Origin: an uncultured Oscillibacter sp.
GTDB lineage: Bacteria > Bacillota > Clostridia > Oscillospirales > Oscillospiraceae
Assembly: GCA_900544615.1 (NCBI GenBank)
Contig: UQVS01000003.1
Span: forward strand, 62,001 to 126,000
DNA length: 64,000 nucleotides
Direction: 5' to 3'
Below the pieces are notes generated by a model that ran no database searches, was not told the DNA's origin, and saw only the letters and a list, made by a program, of their open reading frames with translations. Position numbers and translations under genes: made by a program. This document shows positions 18,544-26,500 of this stretch, one piece after another. The first letter of the stretch is position 1; each line of letters begins with the position of its first letter.

Positions 18544-19914
18544 TTATTTCAGTTCGTTGACGATGGCCTTGAACACCTGCCCCCGCTCCATGAAATTGGC
18601 AAAGCGGTCGAAGGAGGTGCTGGCCGGGGACAGGATCACCACATCCCCCGGCCGGGAGGCTTCATCGGCAATGGCTACCGCCTCATGGTAGTCCGCCACG
18701 TCCCGGATCTCCAGACCGCGGTAGTTCTCCGCCTGCTCCACGGCCTCCCGGATGACGCCGGCAGTCTTGCCGCACAGCAGCAGCAGCTTCACATGGTCGT
18801 TTACCACCGGGCCAAGGGGGGCATAGCTGATGCCCTTGTCCTTGCCCCCGGCGATGAGGATCACCTTTTCCGGGAAGGAATTCAGCCCCGCAATGGTACG
18901 GCTGGGGCTGGACGCGATGGAGTCGTTGTACCACCGAACGCCGTTCCGGGTGCGGATCAGCTCAATGCGGTGCTCCACACCGCCGAAGGTCCGGGCGATC
19001 TTCCGCATGGTCTCATAGGACACCAGTCCCCGCACGGCGGCAAAGGCCGCCATATAGTTTTCAATATTGTGAACACCTGGGAGCAGAATGTCCTTTGTCT
19101 CCATAATGGGCGTCACGCTGCCGTCCGCAGCCTCATAGATCACGCCGTCCTCGCAGAATACGCCGTTGTCTACCCGCTGCTTCCGGGAAAACCAGCGCAC
19201 CTCCCCCACAGCTTTGGCCGCCTGCTTCACCGTGTCCGCATTGTCGGCATTGAATACCGCAATGTCACTGGCAGACTGGTGTGTAAAGATGTTTGCCTTT
19301 GCATCCACGTACTCCTGATAATCCTTGTGGACATCCAGATGGTTGGGCGCCAGATTGGTGGTCACGGCAATATGAGGGCTTTTCTGCATGGTCATCAGTT
19401 GGAAGGAGCTGAGTTCCAGCACCGCCATATCCTCCGGCGCGATCTCCGGGGTATCGCACAGCAGCGGATGGCCGATGTTGCCGCCCACATGGACAATCTT
19501 CCCCTCCGCTGCCAGCAGCTTGGAGATGATGGTGGTCGTGGTGGTCTTTCCGTCAGAGCCGGTCACCGCCAGAATGGGGCAGGGGCAGACCTCAAAAAAA
19601 GCCTCCATCTCCGAAGTGATCACGCTGCCGCCGGCCACGGCCGCCGCCAGCTCCGGCACATCCGGCCGCAGGCCGGGGGTGCGGAAGATCACGTCCTCAT
19701 GGAGATCCGCCAGATAACCGCTGCCCAGCCGCAGCTTGCAGCCCTGCGCCGTCAGCGCCTGTCCCAGCTCGCCCAGATTTTCCTTTTTGTCCCGTGCGGT
19801 GACGTCAATGCCCCGCTCCAGCAATTTTTCAATCAGCGGCCGGTTGGAAACCCCCACACCGATGACGCCGACTGTTTTTCCCTGAAGAGATGTCAGATAT
19901 TCTTCAAAGCTCAT
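18544..19914 (-). CDS. murD: UDP-N-acetylmuramoyl-L-alanine--D-glutamate ligase
   Basis: Adds D-Glu to UDP-MurNAc-L-Ala; 456 aa from ATG 19914, chosen because AAGGAG stands 9 bp upstream (a GC-rich 14-residue upstream extension has no family match). The N-terminal nucleotide-binding motif GVIGVGVSNRPL, ATP P-loop AVTGSDGKTTTTTI and C-terminal HRIELIRTRNGVRWYNDSIASSP are intact. First gene of the murD-to-ispF unit, away from the main mur/dcw cluster. Confidence 0.96.
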   Translation of the reverse strand: MSFEEYLTSLQGKTVGVIGVGVSNRPLIEKLLERGIDVTARDKKENLGELGQALTAQGCKLRLGSGYLADLHEDVIFRTPGLRPDVPELAAAVAGGSVITSEMEAFFEVCPCPILAVTGSDGKTTTTTIISKLLAAEGKIVHVGGNIGHPLLCDTPEIAPEDMAVLELSSFQLMTMQKSPHIAVTTNLAPNHLDVHKDYQEYVDAKANIFTHQSASDIAVFNADNADTVKQAAKAVGEVRWFSRKQRVDNGVFCEDGVIYEAADGSVTPIMETKDILLPGVHNIENYMAAFAAVRGLVSYETMRKIARTFGGVEHRIELIRTRNGVRWYNDSIASSPSRTIAGLNSFPEKVILIAGGKDKGISYAPLGPVVNDHVKLLLLCGKTAGVIREAVEQAENYRGLEIRDVADYHEAVAIADEASRPGDVVILSPASTSFDRFANFMERGQVFKAIVNELK

Positions 19915-19981
19915 AGAATCGCTCCTTAATCGTTCCGTCTGACTGCCGCCTCCCATGTTCCGCCGGAAGGCGAAGCATGGC

Positions 19982-20027
19982 CGCAGTCTGATTTAAACAT
20001 CATATCACAGACTGCGAAAAAATACAA
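19982..20027 (-). promoter_or_regulatory. murD promoter with inverted repeat around the -10
   Basis: Minus-strand TTGTAT (20022-20027), 17-bp spacer, TATGAT (19999-20004). A perfect 9-bp inverted repeat CGCAGTCTG/CAGACTGCG (19982-19990 and 20008-20016) brackets the -10, placing one arm in the spacer and one at the start site, a layout suited to a repressor site. Confidence 0.6.
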
Positions 20028-20096
20028 CGCAGACCTCTTTTTTTCCATGGTTCGCAGGATCTCTCCGCTTTTCGACGATCTCTGACGTTCTGGTAC

Positions 20097-20125
20097 TTGA
20101 CAAGCGTATCTTTTGCGAATACAAT
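20097..20125 (+). promoter_or_regulatory. Sigma-A type promoter for degV-like gene
   Basis: TTGACA (20097-20102), 17-bp spacer, TACAAT (20120-20125), then a leader of about 75 nt containing a short hairpin (CAGCAAGGCA/TGCCTGCTG near 20157-20179) ahead of the start codon. Confidence 0.8.
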
Positions 20126-20204
20126 ATCATGTAGTATTAAAAACTATTTTTCGCCGTTCAGCAAGGCATTTTTGCCTGCTGCGCGGAAGTAGGAGTGTGT
20201 CATC

Positions 20205-21035
20205 ATGTTGAATCTTGTCAGCGACAGCAGCTGTGACCTGATCTCCGGGGAGCTGAATTCCCCTTACGCCCGTCTGACGGTAGCACCCATGTGTCTGCAC
20301 GTCGGCGGTCAGGACTATCCGGATACGCCGGAGCTTGACATTCCGGCATTGTTGGGTATGCTGGCCCATCACCGTTCCTCTTCCGCCTGCCCCTCCCCCG
20401 CTGCCTATGCCGAGGCCTTCGAGCAGGGCGAGGAAACGGTCTGTGTGACCATCTCCTCCCAGCTGTCCGGTTCCTATAACGCCGCCATGGCCGCCCGTGA
20501 TCTGGTTCTGGCGGAGCATCCGGAAAAGAAGATCTTCGTGCTGGATTCCCGTGCCGCCTCCGGCGCTATGATCCTACTGCTGCGCAAGGCCGCCCAGTTG
20601 GCAGAGCAGGGTCTGCCCTTTGAGGAGCTGTGCGCGGAGCTTCAGGCCTGCCAGAAGAATACCCGCCTCTGCTTCACGCTGGAGCACTTTGACAATCTGG
20701 TGAATAACGGGCGGATGCCGCCTCTGGCCGGTACGCTGCTGCAAACGCTGGGCATCCGCATCATCGCCGACGCCACGCCGCAGGGTACCATCCATATCGC
20801 CAAAAAAGCACGTGGCGAAGCCCATACCGCCAGAGCCATCGCCCAGCTGATGAACGACGCCAAGGACTGCACCGACAGCCATGTGATCATCACCCACTGC
20901 CAGAATCCGGCGGGGGCGGAACGGCTCCGCTCCGTGATCGAAGCCCAGACCGCCGCGGCCTCCGTGGAAATTCTGGACTGCCACGGACTGACCAGCTTCT
21001 ACGCCATGGATAAGGGACTGATTATCTCTTATTGA
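20205..21035 (+). CDS. DegV family fatty-acid-binding protein
   Basis: 276 aa, start MLNLVSDSSCDLISGE, the DegV opening. DegV proteins bind a fatty acid between two domains and act as FakB partners of the fatty-acid kinase FakA. Visible motifs: TISSQLSGSYNAA (lipid head-group pocket) and VLDSRAASGAM, plus DNLVNNGRMPPLAG; the C-terminal domain ends VEILDCHGLTSFYAMDKGLIISY. No fakA is in the window. Single-gene unit with its own promoter; its TGA stop lies inside the -35 of the rnpB promoter. Confidence 0.9.
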   Translation: MLNLVSDSSCDLISGELNSPYARLTVAPMCLHVGGQDYPDTPELDIPALLGMLAHHRSSSACPSPAAYAEAFEQGEETVCVTISSQLSGSYNAAMAARDLVLAEHPEKKIFVLDSRAASGAMILLLRKAAQLAEQGLPFEELCAELQACQKNTRLCFTLEHFDNLVNNGRMPPLAGTLLQTLGIRIIADATPQGTIHIAKKARGEAHTARAIAQLMNDAKDCTDSHVIITHCQNPAGAERLRSVIEAQTAAASVEILDCHGLTSFYAMDKGLIISY

Positions 21036-21060
21036 CTTTTCCCCGTTTTTCCGCTAAAAT
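21032..21060 (+). promoter_or_regulatory. rnpB promoter
   Basis: TTGACT (21032-21037), 17-bp spacer, TAAAAT (21055-21060). The predicted start, 7-8 bp downstream, coincides with the P1 helix 5' strand of RNase P RNA at 21068. The -35 overlaps the upstream stop codon. Confidence 0.8.
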
Positions 21061-21067
21061 GTTTTCC

Positions 21068-21573
21068 GCGAGGAAAACAGACAGTCGCGCGGAAGGGGCG
21101 AAAGGCCCTTCCGTGAGGAAAGTCCGGGCTCCACAGGGCAAGGATAACGGGTAACGCCCGCCGAAGGCGACTTCAGGAAAAGTGCAACAGAGAGATACCG
21201 CCTCGTCGTCGCAAGCTTCATATCCTTTGCCGCGCCGCACGCGGCACGGCGCACTCATTCCGCTGCGCCTCCTCTTCCGAAAAGAACCGCTTTGCTGGGT
21301 TCTTTTCGGAGTTACGGGGGTAGGACGGGGGATGCGAAAGGATATTGAGCTTGTGATGACGAGGTAAGGGTGGAAAAGTGCGGTAAGAGCGCACTCAATG
21401 GCTGGGAACAGTCCATTGCTGTAAACTCTATTCGGAGCAACACCGGTATGGAAGCAGGGGCTTCACGCCCCAAGGCCGGCCCGGCCGCTTCCGGGGTGGC
21501 TTGAGCGTACCGGCAACGGTGCGTCGAGATAGATGACTGTCAGATACAGAACCCGGCTTACAGTTTTGCTCGC
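21068..21573 (+). ncRNA. rnpB: RNase P RNA (A-type), with greatly extended P12
   Basis: Catalytic RNA that matures tRNA 5' ends. Recognised by the conserved GAGGAAAGTCCGGGCTCC block (P4/J3-4 side), GGTAACGCCCG, GTGCAACAGAGAGATACCGCC, GGTAAGGGTGGAAAAGTGCGGTAAGAGCGCAC (read in two parts), AACTCTATTCGGAGCAA and the 3' GAACCCGGCTTA. P1 pairs GCGAGGAAAAC (21068-21078) with GTTTTGCTCGC (21563-21573). At about 506 nt it is well over the usual 350-400 nt; the excess is a P12 arm of 160 nt (21203-21362) with a 26-bp outer stem and internal hairpins. Ends fixed from P1 pairing. Confidence 0.95.
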
Positions 21574-21581
21574 ACATACAC

Positions 21582-21617
21582 AAAGAGGACAGCGGAAATC
21601 CGCTGTCCTCTTTCTTT
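21582..21617 (+). terminator. Intrinsic terminator of rnpB
   Basis: Perfect 14-bp stem AAAGAGGACAGCGG / CCGCTGTCCTCTTT with a 4-nt loop (21582-21613) followed by TCTTT, 8 bp after the RNase P RNA 3' end. Confidence 0.88.
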
Positions 21618-21622
21618 GCTCT

Positions 21623-21650
21623 TTTCAATTCCGAACAGATGCGCTATACT
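21623..21650 (+). promoter_or_regulatory. Possible promoter for the 45-aa gene / dinB
   Basis: TTTCAA (21623-21628), 16-bp spacer, TATACT (21645-21650), in an AT-rich stretch between the rnpB terminator and the small open frame. The -35 is poor, so this is tentative. Confidence 0.4.
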
Positions 21651-21738
21651 TATTCTTATCCAATCAAAAACAAACTCATGCTGCACAATATAAGATTTCA
21701 CCGCACTGAATATGTCTTGAAAATTATGGAGGTCTGAT

Positions 21739-21876
21739 ATGATTGTTCTTGCCGTTGTTTGTACAATCTTAGGTGGAATATTGGGCGCATTTCTTGAACC
21801 CGTCTCGCTCTCTGTTTCCATTCCAATCGCAATTATGGGGGGATTTATTTTAAAAGCGATCAAGAATAAAGCATAA
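21739..21876 (+). CDS. 45-aa small membrane protein, AT-rich
   Basis: Frame of 45 codons, ATG 21739, stop TAA 21874-21876, with GGAGG 6 bp upstream of the ATG. The protein starts MIVLAVVCTILGGILGAF and has two hydrophobic stretches split by LEPVSLSV, ending basic (KAIKNKA). Composition is far more AT-rich than neighbours and codons are A/T-ending, suggesting recent acquisition or a regulatory small protein. No family recognised. Reality is supported by the ribosome site and membrane-type sequence only. Confidence 0.6.
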   Translation: MIVLAVVCTILGGILGAFLEPVSLSVSIPIAIMGGFILKAIKNKA

Positions 21877-21919
21877 CAATTTCCGGATCACCCCATAATC
21901 ATCCAGAAAGGAGGTGCAC

Positions 21920-23134
21920 ATGGACCGGGTTATTTTTCACTGTGACCTGAACTGCTTCTATGCCTCCGTGGAGCTGCTCTCTCATCCGGAGCTGCGGGAG
22001 GTGCCCACGGCGGTAGCCGGAGATCCCGCTTCCCGTCACGGGATCATCCTTGCGAAAAACGAACCGGCCAAGCAGTTCGGCGTCAAAACCGCTGAGACCA
22101 TCTGGCAGGCCAAGAAGAAATGCCCCAATCTGGTGCTGCTTCCCGCCCATCACAAACTCTACCACCTCTATTCCCAAAAGGTCAACGCCATCTATGACGA
22201 ATATACCGATCTTGTAGAGTCCTTCGGCATCGACGAAAGCTGGCTGGACGTGACCAACACCCTCCACCTGTTCGGCGGAGATGCCAAGGCGCTGGCAAAT
22301 GCCATCCGGCAGCGGGTGAAACGAGAGCTGGGGCTGACCCTGTCCGTGGGTGTCAGTTTCAACAAGGTTTTTGCCAAGCTGGGCAGCGACTATAAAAAGC
22401 CGGACGCCACAACGGTGATCTCCCCGGAAAACTGGAGATCCATCGTGTGGCCTCTGCCGGTAGGTGACCTGCTGTACGTCGGCGGGGCGGCGCAGAAGCT
22501 GCTGAGGCAGTACGGCGTAAAAACCATCGGCCAGCTGGCGGCCTGCAAACGGGAAACGCTGGAAACCCTCATGGGAAAAATGGGGACGCAGCTCTACGAA
22601 TATGCCAATGGGCTGGATCGCGCACCAGTTCGCTCCCGGCTGGATATTGAGCCGGTGAAATCCGTGGGCAACGGCACCACCTTCCCGGAAAATCTTACCA
22701 CCCGGACGCAGGTGCAGGCAGGCATTGCCGTGCTGGCAGACTCCGTAGCCACCCGCTTGCGGCGGGAGGGACTGTACGCAGGCGGTATTCAGGTAACAGT
22801 CCGGGATCCGGCCTTTCACGACCGCTCCCGGCAAAAGCAGCTCTCGGCCCCCACTCACCTCATCCGGGATCTCACCAGCGCCGCCATGGCGCTGACAGAG
22901 GAGCTATGGACGCCGCCTGCCCCCATCCGGGCGCTGACCGTTACAGCGATCCATCTGTCGCAGTCAGACGAAGCCTATGAACAGGCCAACCTGTTCGACC
23001 CCAACGCCGGGAAGCGGAACGCCCGGCAGGAAAAGCTGGAGTCCGCCATGGACGCCATCCGAAAAAAATACGGCGGCAGCGCCATCGTTTACGGCGCTGC
23101 CCAGCCGGAGAAAGAGGAGGATCCCCTGCCATGA
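21920..23134 (+). CDS. dinB: DNA polymerase IV (Y-family)
   Basis: Error-prone translesion polymerase, 404 aa from ATG 21920 (AAAGGAGG 5 bp upstream; a GTG six bases earlier is inside the ribosome site). Catalytic acidic residues are in FHCDLNCFYASVE and SFGIDESWLD; the little-finger domain follows. Near the C-terminus EQANLFD gives a QxxLF-type sliding-clamp-binding motif. The stop overlaps the next start (ATGA), so it is coupled to the folate gene. Confidence 0.94.
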   Translation: MDRVIFHCDLNCFYASVELLSHPELREVPTAVAGDPASRHGIILAKNEPAKQFGVKTAETIWQAKKKCPNLVLLPAHHKLYHLYSQKVNAIYDEYTDLVESFGIDESWLDVTNTLHLFGGDAKALANAIRQRVKRELGLTLSVGVSFNKVFAKLGSDYKKPDATTVISPENWRSIVWPLPVGDLLYVGGAAQKLLRQYGVKTIGQLAACKRETLETLMGKMGTQLYEYANGLDRAPVRSRLDIEPVKSVGNGTTFPENLTTRTQVQAGIAVLADSVATRLRREGLYAGGIQVTVRDPAFHDRSRQKQLSAPTHLIRDLTSAAMALTEELWTPPAPIRALTVTAIHLSQSDEAYEQANLFDPNAGKRNARQEKLESAMDAIRKKYGGSAIVYGAAQPEKEEDPLP

Positions 23135-23718
23135 CCCGTCAGGAGGAAAAACAGCAATTACGCGCCATCGTCTGGCGTCTGGAAGCGGCGCTGACCCCGG
23201 AATACAGGGAAAAAAGCAGCCGTGCCATCATCCGCCGTCTGCTGTCCATGCCGGAATATCAGGAGGCGCAGACCGTGTTCTGCTTTGCAGGTACCGATCA
23301 CGAAATTGACACCCGGCCTATTCTGGCGGACGTTCTGTCCTCCGGAAAGACGCTCTGCGTCCCGCTCTGTACGGCCCCCGGCGTTATGGAGCTGCGGCAG
23401 ATCACAGATCTGCGTCAGCTCTCCCCCGGCACTTTTGGAATTCCGGAACCGCCTGCCGATGCGCCGGCCCTTCCGGCGGATGCCATCGACTTCGCTGTGC
23501 TGCCCTGCGTTACCTGCAATCATCTGGGACATCGGCTGGGACATGGCGGCGGATATTATGACCGTTTTCTCTCCCAGTACCGGGGCGGCACGGTGCTGCT
23601 ATGCCGGGAGCAGCTGATCCGGCAGGAGATCCCGGTGGAACCCCACGATTATCCGGTTCCATGGGTACTGACGGAACGGGGACTGTATGAGGACGGAATT
23701 CCCGCGCCTCTCGGATAA
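23131..23718 (+). CDS. 5-formyltetrahydrofolate cyclo-ligase
   Basis: Converts 5-formyl-THF to 5,10-methenyl-THF with ATP; 195 aa. The family signature GHRLGHGGGYYDRFL is near residue 133 and RRLLSMPEYQEAQTVFCFAG near the N-terminus. Overlaps dinB by four bases. It lies upstream of glyA, whose side reaction makes 5-formyl-THF, so the two fit a one-carbon theme. Confidence 0.93.
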   Translation: MTRQEEKQQLRAIVWRLEAALTPEYREKSSRAIIRRLLSMPEYQEAQTVFCFAGTDHEIDTRPILADVLSSGKTLCVPLCTAPGVMELRQITDLRQLSPGTFGIPEPPADAPALPADAIDFAVLPCVTCNHLGHRLGHGGGYYDRFLSQYRGGTVLLCREQLIRQEIPVEPHDYPVPWVLTERGLYEDGIPAPLG

Positions 23719-23724
23719 TAGTTC

Positions 23725-23765
23725 TTGCGTTTTTCCTATAAGTGAGATACAATATATTGTATCTC
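23725..23765 (+). promoter_or_regulatory. glyA promoter with a perfect 22-bp palindromic operator
   Basis: TTGCGT (23725-23730), 17-bp spacer, TACAAT (23748-23753). A perfect palindrome, GAGATACAATA plus its exact reverse complement (23744-23765), covers the whole -10 and start region, and ends 7 bp before the AAGGAGG site of glyA. The arrangement suggests repression by a dimeric regulator; a stem at the RNA 5' end is an alternative. Confidence 0.7.
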
Positions 23766-23786
23766 GTGTTACAAGGAGGCTTCAGA

Positions 23787-25034
23787 ATGATCATTCATGA
23801 TACCATGCAGTATCTTTCGCAGCTGGACCCGGAGGTAGGTGCGTCGATTCAGGAAGAATTCGCCCGCCAGAAGCGCAATATTGAGCTGATTGCTTCGGAA
23901 AACATTGTCAGTCCCGCGGTCATGCTGGCGATGGGTACCTGCCTTACCAATAAGTATGCCGAGGGCTATCCCGGCCACCGCTACTACGGCGGCTGCTATG
24001 CGGTGGACGTGACGGAGGAGTTGGCGCGGCAGCGAGCCTGTCAGCTGTTCGGCTGCAACTATGCCAACGTCCAGCCCCATTCCGGTGCCAACGCCAATCT
24101 GGCGGCATTCTTCGCTCTGGCGCAGCCCGGCGATACTATTCTTGGCATGAATCTGGCCCACGGCGGCCACCTGAGCCACGGCAGCCCCGTAAATATCTCC
24201 GGAAAATATTTCCATGTCGTGCCCTATGGTCTGGGGGAGAACGAGACCATCGACTACGACGCCCTGCTGGAAACCGCCAGAGAGTGCCGTCCCAAAGTCA
24301 TTATTGCCGGTGCCTCCGCCTATCCCCGGATCATCGACTTTGCCAGATTTCGGGAAGTGGCGGACGCCGTAGGCGCATACCTCATGGTGGATATGGCCCA
24401 CATCGCCGGACTGGTGGCGGCTGGGCTTCACCCCTCCCCCATCCCCTATGCCGACGTGGTGACCTCCACGACGCATAAGACCCTCCGCGGCCCCCGCGGC
24501 GGCCTGATTCTCTGCAATGACGAGGCCATTTACAAGAAAATCAACTCCGCCGTTTTCCCCGGCACTCAGGGCGGCCCGCTGGAGCACATCATCGCCGCCA
24601 AGGCGGTCTGCTTTGGCGAAGCGCTGAAGCCGGAATTCAAGGCCTACGCCGGACAGGTGGTCAAAAACGCCGCTGTTCTGGCAGAGGAACTGTCAAAAGA
24701 GGGCTTCCGTCTGGTATCCGGCGGAACGGACAACCACCTGTGTCTGGTGGATGTGCGGAACTTCCACATCACCGGCAAGGAATTTGAACACCGGCTGGAC
24801 GAGGTGCAGATCACCGTCAACAAAAACGCCATTCCCAACGACCCTGAAAAGCCCTTTGTCACCAGCGGCATCCGGGTGGGAACCCCTGCCGTCACCTCCC
24901 GCGGCTTCAAGGAGCCGGAAATGGTACAGATTGCCCGCTGGATGGGACAGGTCGCCCGCGATTTTGAGGGCTGCAAGGAACAGGTACGCAGCGAGGTGGA
25001 CGCTCTCTGCCGCAAGTTTCCCATTTACGAATAA
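23787..25034 (+). CDS. glyA: Serine hydroxymethyltransferase
   Basis: PLP enzyme interconverting serine and glycine with THF; 415 aa from ATG 23787 (AAGGAGG 7 bp upstream). Visible: [26 protein letters not shown], the PLP-lysine motif [14 protein letters not shown], and the C-terminal [16 protein letters not shown] longer in-frame start at 23742 lies upstream of the ribosome site and inside the promoter, so it is rejected. Followed by a strong terminator. Confidence 0.96.
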   Translation: MIIHDTMQYLSQLDPEVGASIQEEFARQKRNIELIASENIVSPAVMLAMGTCLTNKYAEGYPGHRYYGGCYAVDVTEELARQRACQLFGCNYANVQPHSGANANLAAFFALAQPGDTILGMNLAHGGHLSHGSPVNISGKYFHVVPYGLGENETIDYDALLETARECRPKVIIAGASAYPRIIDFARFREVADAVGAYLMVDMAHIAGLVAAGLHPSPIPYADVVTSTTHKTLRGPRGGLILCNDEAIYKKINSAVFPGTQGGPLEHIIAAKAVCFGEALKPEFKAYAGQVVKNAAVLAEELSKEGFRLVSGGTDNHLCLVDVRNFHITGKEFEHRLDEVQITVNKNAIPNDPEKPFVTSGIRVGTPAVTSRGFKEPEMVQIARWMGQVARDFEGCKEQVRSEVDALCRKFPIYE

Positions 25035-25074
25035 GAGCGGATCCGCATTTGCCGAAAGTCCGTCATATAACAGG

Positions 25075-25111
25075 AGGACGCCCTGCCTTACTCTGGCAGG
25101 GCGTCCTTTTT
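25075..25111 (+). terminator. Intrinsic terminator of glyA
   Basis: Perfect 13-bp stem AGGACGCCCTGCC / GGCAGGGCGTCCT with a 7-nt loop and a following T tract. Confidence 0.9.
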
Positions 25112-25156
25112 GCAAAAAGTTCAGTGACGGCCCCAAGCGGCGTTTTTCAAAAGGCT

Positions 25157-26500
25157 CTAATATCCCCGGTCTTTCAGACCGGCTGCCAGTTGCACATAGA
25201 ATTCCCGCACGTCAAAGCCAGGAATATTCTCCCGGTTCAGGTCAATGACGTCGCCGTGAGAAATTCCCCTGCGGCCTGCCGGTTCCAGCAACGTAAAGCG
25301 GCTGCCCCATTCGGCGGAGTCAACCGCTACCAGACCGTCGTTGGGGCCGTCGAACCAGTTCACCAGTCGGTAGGTCATGTTCAGCGGAAAGCGGCCGCTC
25401 CTTGCCTTATGGCACACGGACATCACGCTTTCGTACACCACGCCGGGATTATCCGGCGTGATACGGTTCCGGCTTTCGCAGGCAGAGGCCGTCAGATCCT
25501 GCACCGCCGCCATGAAATCCGGCTCCGCATCCCCCAGATGCCGGGCTGCGGCGTTATAGGTATCTGCGACTCGCCGAACCATGCGGTCCGGCAGATGATT
25601 CAGCAGGTATTCTGCAAACACGCACCCGCGATGGGGCGTGTTGATCGTAGTCAGCGTGGCCACACAGGACGCCATGCCGCAGTGGGCAATGGCTGCGCGG
25701 GCATCCAGCCCGCCCTTGGAATGGGCGATGATATTCACCTGTTGGCACCCGGTCTCCTCCATGATCTGCTGGATCCGTGCAGCCAGTTCCCGGCCGCTGT
25801 CCTCCACAGAGGCGGCGGATTGTTGCTGACCGTAAAACACCTGCGCTCCGTTGCGCTTCAGTTCTCTGGGAATCCGTCCCCAATAGTTGAGGTATTTGAA
25901 GTCCCGGAAGAAAACGCCATGTACAAGCAGAATGGGATATCTGGTCTTGCAGATCTCGCTTTCCGCCCGCACCTCATCCAGTTCCCATTTTTCCGTTTCC
26001 AGCTCCGCTTCCCGGCCTGTCAGGCGCATGATCTTCATGAGATACCAGATATTCACACCGGGAATCCACCACACCAGCGCTGCAAGGATGCGGGTCTTGA
26101 TCCCCAGCTGTACGGATGTCAGGTAAACACGGATCATGCCGTTCCAGAAAACGATTCCCTCCGCCAGCACGCACCAGAGGATGCTGGCCGCAGCTGCCAG
26201 CACAGCCTTGCCGCCAAACATCTCGTTCTCAGTTCCCTGCATCCAGAGGGCGCACTGCAAAATCACGCTGGCTGCGGCAGATACCAGAAACTGCCCCAGC
26301 AGTGCGCTGCCGGTTTCCAGCTGCCGCAGGCGGCGGGTCGGCCCGCAGGAGCGAATGGGCCGGATATTGACAAGGAGAAACGCCGCCATCGCCAGCAGGG
26401 TGACGAAATTGACCGCCTGCCTCGTGCCAAGCATCCCAGACAGCACCAGGGGGTTCGCCGCCGCCAGGATTACCAGAACAGAAAGGATCTGTCGGATCAC
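25157..26500 (-). CDS. Membrane-anchored alpha/beta hydrolase (lipase-like)
   Basis: 447 aa from GTG 26500, which overlaps the EFR1 stop by four bases (GTGA). The N-terminal 180 residues hold about five hydrophobic segments (for example IRQILSVLVILAAANPLVLSG, FVTLLAMAAFLLVNI); the C-terminal domain is an alpha/beta hydrolase opening YPILLVHGVFFRDFKYLNYWG with nucleophile elbow IIAHSKGGLDAR (GHSxGG-like with Ala replacing the first Gly) and a HG-containing oxyanion loop. It resembles cytosolic-facing triacylglycerol lipases of Clostridia. Substrate unknown. Confidence 0.82.
   Translation of the reverse strand: MIRQILSVLVILAAANPLVLSGMLGTRQAVNFVTLLAMAAFLLVNIRPIRSCGPTRRLRQLETGSALLGQFLVSAAASVILQCALWMQGTENEMFGGKAVLAAAASILWCVLAEGIVFWNGMIRVYLTSVQLGIKTRILAALVWWIPGVNIWYLMKIMRLTGREAELETEKWELDEVRAESEICKTRYPILLVHGVFFRDFKYLNYWGRIPRELKRNGAQVFYGQQQSAASVEDSGRELAARIQQIMEETGCQQVNIIAHSKGGLDARAAIAHCGMASCVATLTTINTPHRGCVFAEYLLNHLPDRMVRRVADTYNAAARHLGDAEPDFMAAVQDLTASACESRNRITPDNPGVVYESVMSVCHKARSGRFPLNMTYRLVNWFDGPNDGLVAVDSAEWGSRFTLLEPAGRRGISHGDVIDLNRENIPGFDVREFYVQLAAGLKDRGY

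Noticed and set aside
17980..19929. 649-aa plus-strand frame opposite yunB/murD
   Set aside because: Antisense shadow; no ribosome site or domain.
21022..21258. Minus-strand short frames across rnpB
   Set aside because: Lie on the complement of a structured RNA with conserved RNase P blocks.
21558..21863. 101-aa minus-strand frame over the rnpB terminator and the AT-rich gene
   Set aside because: Antisense to a better-supported small gene; crosses a terminator; no ribosome site seen.
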